From assembly GCA_904397835.1 (NCBI GenBank), contig CAJFOV010000052.1:1-64000 (forward strand): 64,000 nucleotides of DNA, in the 5' to 3' direction. This DNA comes from Candidatus Aristotella avistercoris (GTDB lineage Bacteria > Bacillota > Clostridia > Oscillospirales > Ruminococcaceae). Below, one piece after another: positions 7,400 to 15,187 of the stretch (within the stretch, counting starts at the first letter, position 1; every line of letters begins with the position of its first letter). The position numbers were made by a program, and so were the translations under genes. The notes under the pieces were generated by a model. It searched no databases, had not been told where the DNA came from, and saw nothing but the letters and a program-made list of their open reading frames with translations.

Positions 7400-7568
7400 G
7401 AGTTACAAAGGTTCCATACAATCGTTGTTGCCCATTGCTTTTTGTCGGGAAATTGGCATCGTGGCGCCGGCTTTTTTACACGGGATCGAATAAGGCAGAT
7501 ATGCCTGTGAAAGTCAGATACAAGATATGCTTGGAGAGAGGATAGGATCTTTGGGTCCTATCCTTTTT
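7400..7568 (+). ncRNA. Candidate structured RNA ending in a terminator (family not identified)
   Basis: A non-coding stretch in which 7407-7414 can pair with 7545-7552 (eight pairs, two of them wobbles), enclosing a small perfect hairpin AGGCA-GATA-TGCCT at 7493-7506. The 3' strand of this closing helix overlaps the 5' strand of a strong terminator (7539-7568), so the two folds are mutually exclusive. A/T-rich candidate -10 boxes precede it around 7374-7392. The size and closed-rod shape would suit a 6S-like RNA, and the alternative pairing would suit a riboswitch, but neither has been shown. The next gene has its own promoter 280 nt further on. Confidence 0.3.
7539..7568 (+). terminator. Rho-independent terminator
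   Basis: AGGATAGGA (7539-7547) pairs perfectly with TCCTATCCT (7556-7564) around an 8-nt loop and is followed by TTTTT. No coding gene ends just before it, which is why an RNA gene is suspected. Confidence 0.85.
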
Positions 7569-7842
7569 GTGTTCGAGAACATTGAATCGATGGAGTGAAT
7601 GGGAAAGTGTCCTTGATATAAGGACATAATTTGAGCTTTGAATGATGGAGTAATGGAAAAATGCCGTTCAAAATTAATAATAAATCATTAAATTCCAAAT
7701 TTTACATATCAAAATAGACCGCAGAATTTAAAAAAATAATAGACAGGATTCCCCCAAAATTTGCCGATAAAAGGCAGAAGATTGGCAAGGAAAACCGTGT
7801 ATTTCTGTGCTGTTGGAGATTTGTAATGAAAAAGATTGAAAC
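7569..7842. other. AT-rich upstream region of the amino-acid transporter operon
   Basis: No open frame of note. The base composition is strongly A/T, as in other regulatory stretches of this window. Confidence 0.4.
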
Positions 7843-7871
7843 TTACTGAATGGGAAAATATCTTTTATAAT
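7843..7871 (+). promoter_or_regulatory. Promoter of the amino-acid ABC transporter operon
   Basis: TTACTG (7843-7848), 17-bp spacer and a consensus TATAAT (7866-7871), giving a leader of about 105 nt before the permease gene. Confidence 0.7.
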
Positions 7872-7983
7872 AAGAATATATCATAGAAATTTACAATTAA
7901 GAAATGAACAAATTTACCTTGACTGTCCTGCGAATGGGGAATAGAATGATGGAGCAAAACGTTCCCACAGGGAGAGCGATCCA

Positions 7984-8652
7984 ATGGACATTTTTCAGTT
8001 GGACTATTTTATGGAAGTATTTGGAAAAATTTTAAAATATCTCCCCAACACGCTGTTGATCTCACTCTATGCGCTGTTTTTCTCTTTGATCCTGGGCTTA
8101 ATCCTGGCTCTGGTGCGCCAGTATAAGGTGCGGGTGCTCAGCCAGATTGTCATGGTGTACAACTCCTTCTTCCGGGGGACGCCCTTTGTGGCCCAGCTGT
8201 TCATGTTCTACTATGGCCTGGCCCAGTTCAGCGAGACCATTCGGCGGATGTCCCCCTTCACCGCGCTGGTGGTGGTGCTGACTCTGAATTTTTCCGCCTA
8301 TATGTCGGAGGAGATCCGTGCGGCCATCAATTCGGTGGACAAGGGCCAGTATGAGGCTGCCCTCTCCATTGGCATGCCGCCAGTGCGGGCTCTCAGGCGC
8401 ATTGTGATTCCCCAGGCGGCACGGGTGGCCATCCCCGGGCTGTTCAGCGGCTTTATCAACCTGATCAAAGATACCTCTGTGGGCTTTATTATCGGGGTCA
8501 AGGATATGATGGCGGGGGCGAGCATTGAGATCAACCTGGCCTTTCGGTATCTGGAGTGCTATGGTGTGGTGTTGATAGTCTACTGGATTCTTACCACCAT
8601 CCTCACCTTCCTGCAGTCCCGCATGGAAAAACACCTCAATCGTGCCTATTAG
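7984..8652 (+). CDS. Polar amino-acid ABC transporter, permease
   Basis: 222 residues with five or so hydrophobic segments and the His/Glu/Gln/Arg/opine-type permease pattern: [15 protein letters not shown] near the first loop and the ATPase-coupling EAA loop [22 protein letters not shown] around residues 120-140. It forms the membrane channel of an amino-acid importer together with the ATPase and binding protein encoded directly downstream; only one permease is present, so it probably acts as a homodimer. Which amino acid is moved cannot be decided from sequence. Confidence 0.9.
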   Translation: MDIFQLDYFMEVFGKILKYLPNTLLISLYALFFSLILGLILALVRQYKVRVLSQIVMVYNSFFRGTPFVAQLFMFYYGLAQFSETIRRMSPFTALVVVLTLNFSAYMSEEIRAAINSVDKGQYEAALSIGMPPVRALRRIVIPQAARVAIPGLFSGFINLIKDTSVGFIIGVKDMMAGASIEINLAFRYLECYGVVLIVYWILTTILTFLQSRMEKHLNRAY

Positions 8653-8663
8653 GAGGAAATGTC

Positions 8664-9401
8664 ATGATCGAAATTCAGAATTTGGTCAAACACTTTGGGA
8701 CCCTCAAGGTGTTGGACGGCATCAGCTTCCGTCTGGAAAAGGGACAGGTTCTGGCAGTGATTGGCCCATCGGGCACCGGCAAGTCCACACTGCTGCGCTG
8801 CATCAACTTTTTGGAGCGGCCCAACCAGGGCATCATCCACATTGGGGATACCCAGGTGAACGCCGCCAAGGCCAGCTGTAAGGAGATCTTGGCCCTGCGC
8901 AAACACACCTCCATGGTGTTTCAAAATTACAATTTGTTTAAAAATAAAACAGCCCTACAAAATGTTATGGAGCCTATGGTGGCTGTCCAGGGGATGTCAG
9001 CACAGGAGGCGGAGAAACGCGCCCTGGAGATTCTGCAGCTCATCGGTCTGTCGGATAAGCGAGACAGCTACCCTTCCCGTCTCTCCGGCGGGCAGCAGCA
9101 GCGGGTGGGCATCGGCCGCGCCATGGCGGTGAACCCGGATGTGATTCTGTTCGATGAGCCCACTTCCTCCCTGGACCCGGAACTGGTGGGGGAGGTGCTG
9201 GAGGTCATCCGCAATTTGGCCAGACAGCACCGGACCATGATCATCACCACCCATGAGATGAACTTTGCCCGCAGCGTGGCGGACCGGGTGATCTTTTTGT
9301 CCAACGGGAAAATCGCCGAAGAGGGCACACCTGAGGAGGTCTTTGACCATCCTCAACAGGAGCGGACCCGCCAGTTCCTGCGCAAATTCAGCGCCAATTA
9401 G
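8664..9401 (+). CDS. Polar amino-acid ABC transporter, ATP-binding protein
   Basis: 245 residues. Walker [11 protein letters not shown]-loop VFQNYNLF, signature LSGGQQQR, Walker [10 protein letters not shown] and the switch histidine in TTHEM are all present and in order, the pattern of GlnQ/HisP-type ATPases. The start at 8664 is set by TAGGAGGAAATGTC just upstream; 11 nt separate it from the permease. It energises uptake through the neighbouring permease. Confidence 0.95.
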   Translation: MIEIQNLVKHFGTLKVLDGISFRLEKGQVLAVIGPSGTGKSTLLRCINFLERPNQGIIHIGDTQVNAAKASCKEILALRKHTSMVFQNYNLFKNKTALQNVMEPMVAVQGMSAQEAEKRALEILQLIGLSDKRDSYPSRLSGGQQQRVGIGRAMAVNPDVILFDEPTSSLDPELVGEVLEVIRNLARQHRTMIITTHEMNFARSVADRVIFLSNGKIAEEGTPEEVFDHPQQERTRQFLRKFSAN

Positions 9402-9471
9402 GTCGCCACCGGCCGGAAAAGGGCCGTGGAGATAGAAGAAAATCCAACAAAATTTAGGAGGCAACAGAACC

Positions 9472-10317
9472 ATGAACATCAAAAAGGTAGCAGCCATGGG
9501 CATGGCCGTGCTGATGGCTGGCGCAATGGTCGCCTGCGGGAACGATGGCTCCAGCAGTGGAGGCTCTAGCGGCGGCACCTCTGGCGCCACCACGGACAAC
9601 ACGGTGACCCCCGGCGTCATCACCGTGGCAACCACCGGCAACCACAACCTGTTCACCATGGGTGACGATCCGGAGAACCTGACCGGCTTTGAGATCGACA
9701 TGTGGAACGAGATCGGCCGCCGCCTTGGCAAAGAGGTCAAGTTTGTACAGACCGATTTCACCGGCATCTTCGGCAACCTGGAGTCCGGCCGCGTGGATAC
9801 CGGCGCCAACCAGATCGGCCGCACCGCCGAGCGGGAGGAGAAGTACTATTTTTCTGACAACTATTTCTTTGCTCCCTATCGCCTGGAGGTGGCCGCCGAC
9901 AACAATGAGATCCAGAGCATCGAGGATATGAAGGGAAAGGTCATGGGCCTGCCCACCCAGGATGCCTCCCACTCCTACATCAAGGAGCTGGATCCCGAGG
10001 GCGAGATTGAAATTGTGGACTACCCCAATGACAACTACCACCAGGATATCGCCAATCACCGGATCGATGGCAACATCCAGTCTGCGGTCTCCTTCGATGA
10101 GTTCCTGAAGAAGTCTGGCCTGCCTCTGAAGCTGGTGGGCGACCCCATCTACTATGAGAACAACGCCTATCCCTTTGCCAAGACCGAGAAGGGCAAGTCC
10201 CTCTGTCAGGAGGTCAACGCCGCCCTCAAAGAGATGCGGGAGGATGGCACCATGAATGAGCTGTCCACCAAATGGTTTGGTGCGGACTACACCGTCAAGG
10301 CAGATGGCACATATTAA
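9472..10317 (+). CDS. Amino-acid ABC transporter substrate-binding lipoprotein
   Basis: 281 residues. The N-terminus is a lipoprotein signal peptide (MNIKK, then a hydrophobic stretch ending at Cys22), followed by a Ser/Gly-rich linker and a type-3 solute-binding domain: GFEIDMWNEIGRRLG, ESGRVDTGANQ and KGKVMGLPTQ are typical segments. It would be lipidated by Lgt and captures the amino acid outside the membrane. AGGAGG lies upstream of the ATG, and a terminator closes the three-gene operon. The ligand (for example cystine, glutamine or a basic amino acid) is not determined. Confidence 0.92.
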   Translation: MNIKKVAAMGMAVLMAGAMVACGNDGSSSGGSSGGTSGATTDNTVTPGVITVATTGNHNLFTMGDDPENLTGFEIDMWNEIGRRLGKEVKFVQTDFTGIFGNLESGRVDTGANQIGRTAEREEKYYFSDNYFFAPYRLEVAADNNEIQSIEDMKGKVMGLPTQDASHSYIKELDPEGEIEIVDYPNDNYHQDIANHRIDGNIQSAVSFDEFLKKSGLPLKLVGDPIYYENNAYPFAKTEKGKSLCQEVNAALKEMREDGTMNELSTKWFGADYTVKADGTY

Positions 10318-10351
10318 TAGGTAGATGCATTCTACGCGCTTCCTCTTTTTT

Positions 10352-10386
10352 GGGCACGGTTTCTGTTGAGCCGTGCCCTCTTTTTA
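10352..10386 (+). terminator. Terminator of the amino-acid transporter operon
   Basis: GGGCACGG (10352-10359) pairs with CCGTGCCC (10371-10378), followed by TCTTTTT. Confidence 0.85.
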
Positions 10387-10510
10387 TACCTCGCATTTTT
10401 GTTCCAAAATGAAAAAATTTTATGTTAGAACAACCTTGCCCTGGCGGGCAAAGGACATTTTAACCTTTCAAGGAACCGGTTCTTCGGATCTCTTTGCTAT
10501 ATAACAAATA

Positions 10511-10538
10511 TTGACAAAATAGTGGGATATGTTACAAT
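10511..10538 (+). promoter_or_regulatory. Promoter of the beta-propeller-like lipoprotein gene
   Basis: Consensus TTGACA (10511-10516), 16-bp spacer, TACAAT (10533-10538); the leader to the ATG at 10697 is about 150 nt. Confidence 0.75.
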
Positions 10539-10696
10539 AAAATTGGACAATCTGGGAAAGGTTCTGTCTGAAAGCAGCCGCGCATTGGCCGATTGGCCCA
10601 GCGGTGTTTTTGCCCTTGGCGACGGAATTGCGGTTGGGAAATGCTTCAGAGGAAGAGGGATACCGGCCGTCTGATTGTCAGAAAGGAAGGGAATGT

Positions 10697-11644
10697 ATGA
10701 AAAAGATCTTAGCAGTGAGCATGTGCCTGTTGATGGTCCTCCTATTGGGGGCCTGCGGCTCCTCCAAAGGTCTGGAAGTGGCCCAGGGCAACAGCAACCA
10801 CAATGCCAGCAACGCATTTGGCGCGGCTGTCTACGATGGAGAGAACATCTATTATGCCGTCAACTGGGCGGGAATCTACCGCCGTGATCCGGATGGGAAC
10901 ATTGACCAGGTGATGGAGAGCGACGGATATTTGAACAGCTTTCTTCTGGATGGGGACTACCTATATTTTGAGGAGGATGACGCCTTCTACCGGGTGAAAA
11001 AGACCGGCGGCGCCCAGGAGCTGGTCTTTACTCCCCAGAAAAACAGTGAGGATGACCTGGTGATGCTGGAGAACCTGGTGGATGGCAAGCTCTACTACAG
11101 CATTGCCCATGATACTGAAACAAGCATCGAGTACTGCTATGACCTGGAGCGGGAGAGCAATGAGACCGTGGAGTTCTCCCTGTACTCTGCCATCTTCACC
11201 TCAGAGGGGATCTGGGCCCTTCCTCAGGAGGGGGACACCTATCAACTCTGGGATGGCAGCAACCGCGCCTTCCCCAATGAGGAGTTGATGCCCTGGTTTG
11301 TCTCTGGGGACTACTATTATGGCTTCAGCTGGAAGGGGGATCAGTGTTATCTCTCCCGCATGAGGCAGGGTTCCACGGACATTGAGCAGCTGCTGGAGAT
11401 GGACTACACCATGGACATTGACACCAACGGGACCTATATTTTTTACAAGCCCCTCATGGAGCAGACCATCTACCGCTGCGACATGGATGGGAAACATGTG
11501 GCGGAGATCTATACCGGCATGGACTACGACAAACACTTCTATGTCCTGGGGGACCATCTTCTGATTGCCGATGTGGACGGCAGGAGCGGCGGCCTCCTGA
11601 TGGATGTGGACGGCCGCAACCAGGAGCAGCTGGGTACACAGTAG
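10697..11644 (+). CDS. Lipoprotein with DUF5050-like repeats
   Basis: 315 residues. A lipoprotein signal peptide ends in LLLGAC (Cys20). The mature part consists of repeats with the rhythm YYA...I.R.D.DG, for example NIYYAVNWAGIYRRDPDGN and TIYRCDMDGKHVAEIYTG, in the style of the DUF5050 six-bladed propeller domain found in many clostridial surface lipoproteins. No enzymatic motif is visible; a role as extracellular binding protein or sensor is only a guess. AAGGAAGG precedes the ATG at 10697; longer upstream frames lack a start signal. It is a single-gene unit between two promoters. Confidence 0.75.
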   Translation: MKKILAVSMCLLMVLLLGACGSSKGLEVAQGNSNHNASNAFGAAVYDGENIYYAVNWAGIYRRDPDGNIDQVMESDGYLNSFLLDGDYLYFEEDDAFYRVKKTGGAQELVFTPQKNSEDDLVMLENLVDGKLYYSIAHDTETSIEYCYDLERESNETVEFSLYSAIFTSEGIWALPQEGDTYQLWDGSNRAFPNEELMPWFVSGDYYYGFSWKGDQCYLSRMRQGSTDIEQLLEMDYTMDIDTNGTYIFYKPLMEQTIYRCDMDGKHVAEIYTGMDYDKHFYVLGDHLLIADVDGRSGGLLMDVDGRNQEQLGTQ

Positions 11645-11707
11645 CGGCTGTGTTGCCCCGCAGTGCGGGGCCCGCCGGGATAAACGCTGGGTCCTGCAAA
11701 AATTCCC

Positions 11708-11736
11708 TTGACAAGGCCAGCGGGGTGGGATATAAT
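11708..11736 (+). promoter_or_regulatory. Promoter of the infC-rpmI-rplT operon
   Basis: Perfect consensus TTGACA (11708-11713), 17 bp, TATAAT (11731-11736): the strongest promoter seen in the window, as expected for a ribosomal operon. Confidence 0.92.
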
Positions 11737-11742
11737 ACTACA

Positions 11743-11908
11743 GGAAAACAAAGTAGAACTGGTATTTCGTTCTCACCTGTGCGCAATGGGCGACACATGG
11801 TCAATAGCAGAAAGTGTGGCCAAGGGCCCTTTCTTTTGTTGAACGTGAGCGTGGACGGATGCCGTCTACGCTCTCACTATTTTACCGGGCAATTGGAGGT
11901 GCTTTACC
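11743..11908 (+). promoter_or_regulatory. infC leader with attenuator-like hairpin (possible L20 leader)
   Basis: About 165 nt of untranslated leader. Its 3' part has a strong hairpin: GTGAG...GGACGG at 11845-11858 pairs with CCGTCTACG...CTCAC at 11862-11877 (14 pairs, a 2-nt bulge), followed by TATTTT, so it could act as an attenuator. In Firmicutes this operon is controlled by ribosomal protein L20 binding the infC leader; a similar role here is inference. Confidence 0.5.
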
Positions 11909-12427
11909 ATCAGCAAGCAAGAGATGCTTATCAACGAGGACATTCGGGACAAGGAAGTGCGTGTCATTGATTCCGACGGCAGCCAGCTGGGGATCATGAG
12001 TTCCGAGGATGCGTTGAAGCTGGCTCTGTCCAAGAATTTGGACCTGGTTAAAATTGCTCCCCAGGCGGTTCCCCCGGTCTGCCGGATCATGGATTACGGC
12101 AAGTACCGGTTTGAGCAGGCCAAGCGGGAGAAGGAGGCCAGGAAGAACCAGAAGGTCATTGAGGTCAAGGAGATTCGCCTGTCGCTGAACATCGATACCC
12201 ATGACTTTGAGACCAAGGTCAACCATGCGCGCAAATTCCTGCAGAGCGGGAACAAGGTGAAGGTGGCCCTGCGGTTCCGTGGTCGCGAGATGGCCCACAC
12301 CAACATGGGCAATGGCATCATGGAAAAGTTTGCACAGGCCTGCTCCGACGTTGGCAACGTGGATAAAATGCCAAAGATGGAAGGCCGCAGCATGGTCATG
12401 TTCATCGCTGCAAAGCCCGCAAAGTAG
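11909..12427 (+). CDS. infC: Translation initiation factor IF-3, with ATC start codon
   Basis: 172 residues. IF-3 binds the 30S subunit, keeps it apart from 50S and rejects non-canonical start codons. The N-terminal segment LINEDIR and the C-terminal domain EIRLSLNIDTHDFETKV and RFRGREMAH are family hallmarks. I place the start at ATC 11909, because GGAGGT (11895-11900) is 8 nt upstream and the reading ISKQEMLINEDIR matches the ISKDQ... N-terminus of Bacillus IF-3; the first in-frame ATG (11924) has no ribosome binding site. AUU/AUC starts of infC let IF-3 repress its own translation. First gene of infC-rpmI-rplT. Confidence 0.95.
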   Translation: MSKQEMLINEDIRDKEVRVIDSDGSQLGIMSSEDALKLALSKNLDLVKIAPQAVPPVCRIMDYGKYRFEQAKREKEARKNQKVIEVKEIRLSLNIDTHDFETKVNHARKFLQSGNKVKVALRFRGREMAHTNMGNGIMEKFAQACSDVGNVDKMPKMEGRSMVMFIAAKPAK

Positions 12428-12452
12428 CAGTCAAATAAGGGAGGAATAAAAT

Positions 12453-12650
12453 ATGCCAAAACTGAAAACCCACTCCGGCGCAAAAAAGCGTTTTAACCTG
12501 ACCAAGAATGGCAAGGTCAAGCGCGCCCATGCCTACAAGTCCCACATTCTTACCAAAAAGACCACCAAGCGTCTGAGAGGCCTGCGCAAGGGCACCTATG
12601 CCGACAAGACCAACGTCAAGGCCATCAAGCAGCTGATCCCCTACAAATAA
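12453..12650 (+). CDS. rpmI: 50S ribosomal protein L35
   Basis: 65 residues, strongly basic, beginning [14 protein letters not shown] and containing [22 protein letters not shown], the conserved L35 pattern. Part of the large ribosomal subunit. GGGAGG precedes the ATG; 25 nt follow infC. Confidence 0.98.
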   Translation: MPKLKTHSGAKKRFNLTKNGKVKRAHAYKSHILTKKTTKRLRGLRKGTYADKTNVKAIKQLIPYK

Positions 12651-12687
12651 ACAACGGTGTTGCAACCTATAATGGAGGTATAAGAAT

Positions 12688-13041
12688 ATGGCTCGTGTTA
12701 AGGGCGCGATGATGACTCGCAAGAGAAGAAATAAAGTGTTGAAGCTGGCCAAGGGCTACTATGGTGCCAAGAGCATCCGCTTTAAGATGGCCAAGCAGGC
12801 CGTCATGAAGTCCGGCAACTATGCTTTTGCCGGCCGTAAGCGCAAAAAGCGTGATTTCCGCAGCCTGTGGATCACCCGGATCTCTGCCGCCTGCCGCATG
12901 AACGGTGTCAACTACTCCACCTTCATGAACGGCCTGAAAAAGGCTGGCGTCACCCTCAACCGCAAAATGCTTTCGGAGATCGCCATCAACGACCCCGCCG
13001 CTTTCACCGCCCTGGTGGAGAAGGCAAAGGCAGCTCTGTAA
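12688..13041 (+). CDS. rplT: 50S ribosomal protein L20
   Basis: 117 residues, the usual length. Residues such as [31 protein letters not shown] and [18 protein letters not shown] identify L20, which binds 23S rRNA early in 50S assembly and represses its own operon in Firmicutes. TGGAGG precedes the ATG. Last gene of the operon before a terminator. Confidence 0.98.
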   Translation: MARVKGAMMTRKRRNKVLKLAKGYYGAKSIRFKMAKQAVMKSGNYAFAGRKRKKRDFRSLWITRISAACRMNGVNYSTFMNGLKKAGVTLNRKMLSEIAINDPAAFTALVEKAKAAL

Positions 13042-13051
13042 GAGAGAAAAA

Positions 13052-13085
13052 ACGCTCGTGTCTGACCAGACCCGGGCGTCTTTTA
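13052..13085 (+). terminator. Terminator of infC-rpmI-rplT
   Basis: ACGCTCG (13052-13058) pairs with CGGGCGT (13073-13079), extended by GTCT/AGAC after one mismatch, followed by CTTTTA. Confidence 0.7.
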
Positions 13086-13198
13086 TACCATGGATGGGCG
13101 CGTTCCAATACCCCATCCATGGGAATCTTTTTAAGCCCGCAAACCCATTGTTCCCGCCCTGCCTATGCAGCCGCGGGACAGCGCAGAGAGGAAGAACC

Positions 13199-13990
13199 AT
13201 GCTGGAACGGATCATCTCCAAGGACAACCACCGCATCAAAGAGGCTGCAAAGCTCCTGAAGAGCCGCCGGGAACGGGAGGAGCAGGGGCGCTTTTTGGTG
13301 GAGGGGGCAAGGATCATCCGGGATGCGCTGGACGGCGGCGCCCTGCCCCAAGAGGCCTACTTCACAGACCAGGCTCTGGAGAAACACGGGGATCTGCTGG
13401 AGCTTCTGCTGGACATGGGGGTGCCCTGTGCCCAAATTACACAGGCCGTTGGGGAAAAACTCTCCGACACCCGCACCCCGCAGGGGATCTTTTGCGTGTT
13501 TAAAAAGGTTGACATTCTGCGAAATTCCGTTAACATAAAGAAAGACGGCCGTTATCTCCTGCTCAGCGGCCTGCAGGACCCGGGAAATGTGGGTACCATT
13601 CTGCGCACGGCGGAGGCCTTTGGGCTGGATGGCATCCTCTATTCCAAGGATTGCCCGGACCTGTTTGGTCCCAAGCTCCTGCGCTCCACCATGGGCGGGG
13701 TGTTCCGCATCCCTCTGATGGAGTGCGAGAATATGGTGCAGACCATTGCCCACTTCAAGGAGCTGGGCGTGCGGGTCTATGCCACCGCCCTGTCTGAGGA
13801 GGCCCTCCCCATCCAGCAGGCGGATTGGTCCGCACCCTGTGCCGCGGTCATTGGCAACGAGGGCAACGGTTTGGATCCGCAGGTGATCCGCGCCTGCAGC
13901 GGCTGTGTCATGATCCCCATGCGGGGGCAGGTCCAGTCTCTGAATGCTGCGGTGGCCGCTTCCATCGTACTGTGGGAGATGTACCGCTAG
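13199..13990 (+). CDS. SpoU/TrmH-family RNA 2'-O-methyltransferase
   Basis: 263 residues. An N-terminal substrate-binding domain (KSRREREEQGRFLVEG) is followed by a SPOUT methyltransferase domain with GLQDPGNVGTILRTAEAFG (motif 1), GNEGNGL (motif 2) and IPMRGQVQSLNAAVAAS (motif 3), which form the trefoil knot that binds S-adenosylmethionine. Members methylate ribose 2'-OH in rRNA or tRNA. The target nucleotide cannot be assigned. The start at 13199 follows GAGAGGAAG. Located between rplT and dprA, 12 nt before the latter. Confidence 0.9.
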   Translation: MLERIISKDNHRIKEAAKLLKSRREREEQGRFLVEGARIIRDALDGGALPQEAYFTDQALEKHGDLLELLLDMGVPCAQITQAVGEKLSDTRTPQGIFCVFKKVDILRNSVNIKKDGRYLLLSGLQDPGNVGTILRTAEAFGLDGILYSKDCPDLFGPKLLRSTMGGVFRIPLMECENMVQTIAHFKELGVRVYATALSEEALPIQQADWSAPCAAVIGNEGNGLDPQVIRACSGCVMIPMRGQVQSLNAAVAASIVLWEMYR

Positions 13991-14002
13991 GAGGAAGATC
14001 GT

Positions 14003-15157
14003 TTGGACTCTACCATCTATTGGATCTGGTTGACGGAGGCTCTGGGATACTGCTGTCCCAGGGTCTATACGCTTTCCCGGCAGATTGCACCCAAGGAGTT
14101 GTACCGGGCCGACTGGGACCAGCTGATGATGCAGGGGACCCTGACACCCAAGGAGAACAAGAAGCTGAACAAGACGCCCTTGGACCACGCCCTGCGCATC
14201 TGGGAGCACACCCAACGCAAGGGCATCCGGGTGCTCACGCCGGAGGATGCGGACTATCCGCCCCAGCTGCTGGAGATCTACAGTGTGCCGGGGGTGCTCT
14301 ATGTTCTGGGAGATGCCTCCCTGCTGCGCCGGCAACCGGCCATGGCCATGGTGGGCACCAGGGATATGACCCCCTACGGCCGGCGGGTGGCCCAGGAGTT
14401 CAGTGGTGCGCTGGCCCAGGCGGGCTTTACCATTGTCAGCGGCCTGGCCCTGGGGGTGGATACCGTCTGCCACACCCAGGCCCTCAAGGTGGGCGGGAAA
14501 ACCATCGGCGTATTGGGCTGCGGCATTGACCGGGACTATCCGCCCAGCAACCGGCTCCTCAAGGAGCTGATGGTGCAATACGGGGCGGTGATCTCTGAAT
14601 TTCCGCCGGACGCCCCACCCCTGGCTGGGCACTTCCCTCTGCGCAACCGGATCATTTCGGGCCTGTCCCAGGGTGTGTTGGTGGTGGAGGCGGGGGTCAA
14701 GAGCGGCTCCCTCATCACTGCAGGCCATGGGCTGACCCAGGGCAAGGATATCTTTGCAGTCCCGGGGGAGATCTTTCAACCCACGTCTCAGGGGACCATC
14801 AAGCTCATCCGGCAGGGGGCCATCCCGGTCTCCTGTGTGGAGGATATTTTGCAGGAGTATCGGGACCGGTTCCCTCTGGAGGCGCTCCCCGTGCCCGACA
14901 AGTTCCAGGCCAAACGGGCCACGGCGCCCCAGGAGCCCGCGCCTGCCAAGCGACCCCAGGCCCCGGCCTATTTGACGGAGGATCAAAAGCGGATCTTCCA
15001 GGTCTTGACCAGCGAGCCCAAGCATATGGATCAGATTGTATTGGCAAGCGGACTGGGGGTGGGCCAGGTCATGGCGGCCCTCACCGAGCTGGAGACCTAT
15101 TGTTTGGTAAAATCTCATGCCAACCGGCATTTTTCCTTGTCAACCGGAAAGGAATAA
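14003..15157 (+). CDS. dprA: DNA-processing protein DprA
   Basis: 384 residues. DprA loads RecA onto incoming single-stranded DNA in natural transformation and is kept in many bacteria without known competence. After an N-terminal SAM-like region, the Rossmann domain has MVGTRDMTPYG, SGLALGVDTVCH, LGCGIDRDYPP, and FPLRNRIISGLS; a C-terminal winged helix (LTEDQKRIFQVL) follows a linker rich in Pro and Ala. TTG start at 14003, with AGGAGG 8 nt upstream, 12 nt after the methyltransferase gene. Followed by topA as in many Firmicutes. Confidence 0.95.
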   Translation: MDSTIYWIWLTEALGYCCPRVYTLSRQIAPKELYRADWDQLMMQGTLTPKENKKLNKTPLDHALRIWEHTQRKGIRVLTPEDADYPPQLLEIYSVPGVLYVLGDASLLRRQPAMAMVGTRDMTPYGRRVAQEFSGALAQAGFTIVSGLALGVDTVCHTQALKVGGKTIGVLGCGIDRDYPPSNRLLKELMVQYGAVISEFPPDAPPLAGHFPLRNRIISGLSQGVLVVEAGVKSGSLITAGHGLTQGKDIFAVPGEIFQPTSQGTIKLIRQGAIPVSCVEDILQEYRDRFPLEALPVPDKFQAKRATAPQEPAPAKRPQAPAYLTEDQKRIFQVLTSEPKHMDQIVLASGLGVGQVMAALTELETYCLVKSHANRHFSLSTGKE

Positions 15158-15187
15158 ACACAGAACAAAATGGGGTGGTGATAGGAT

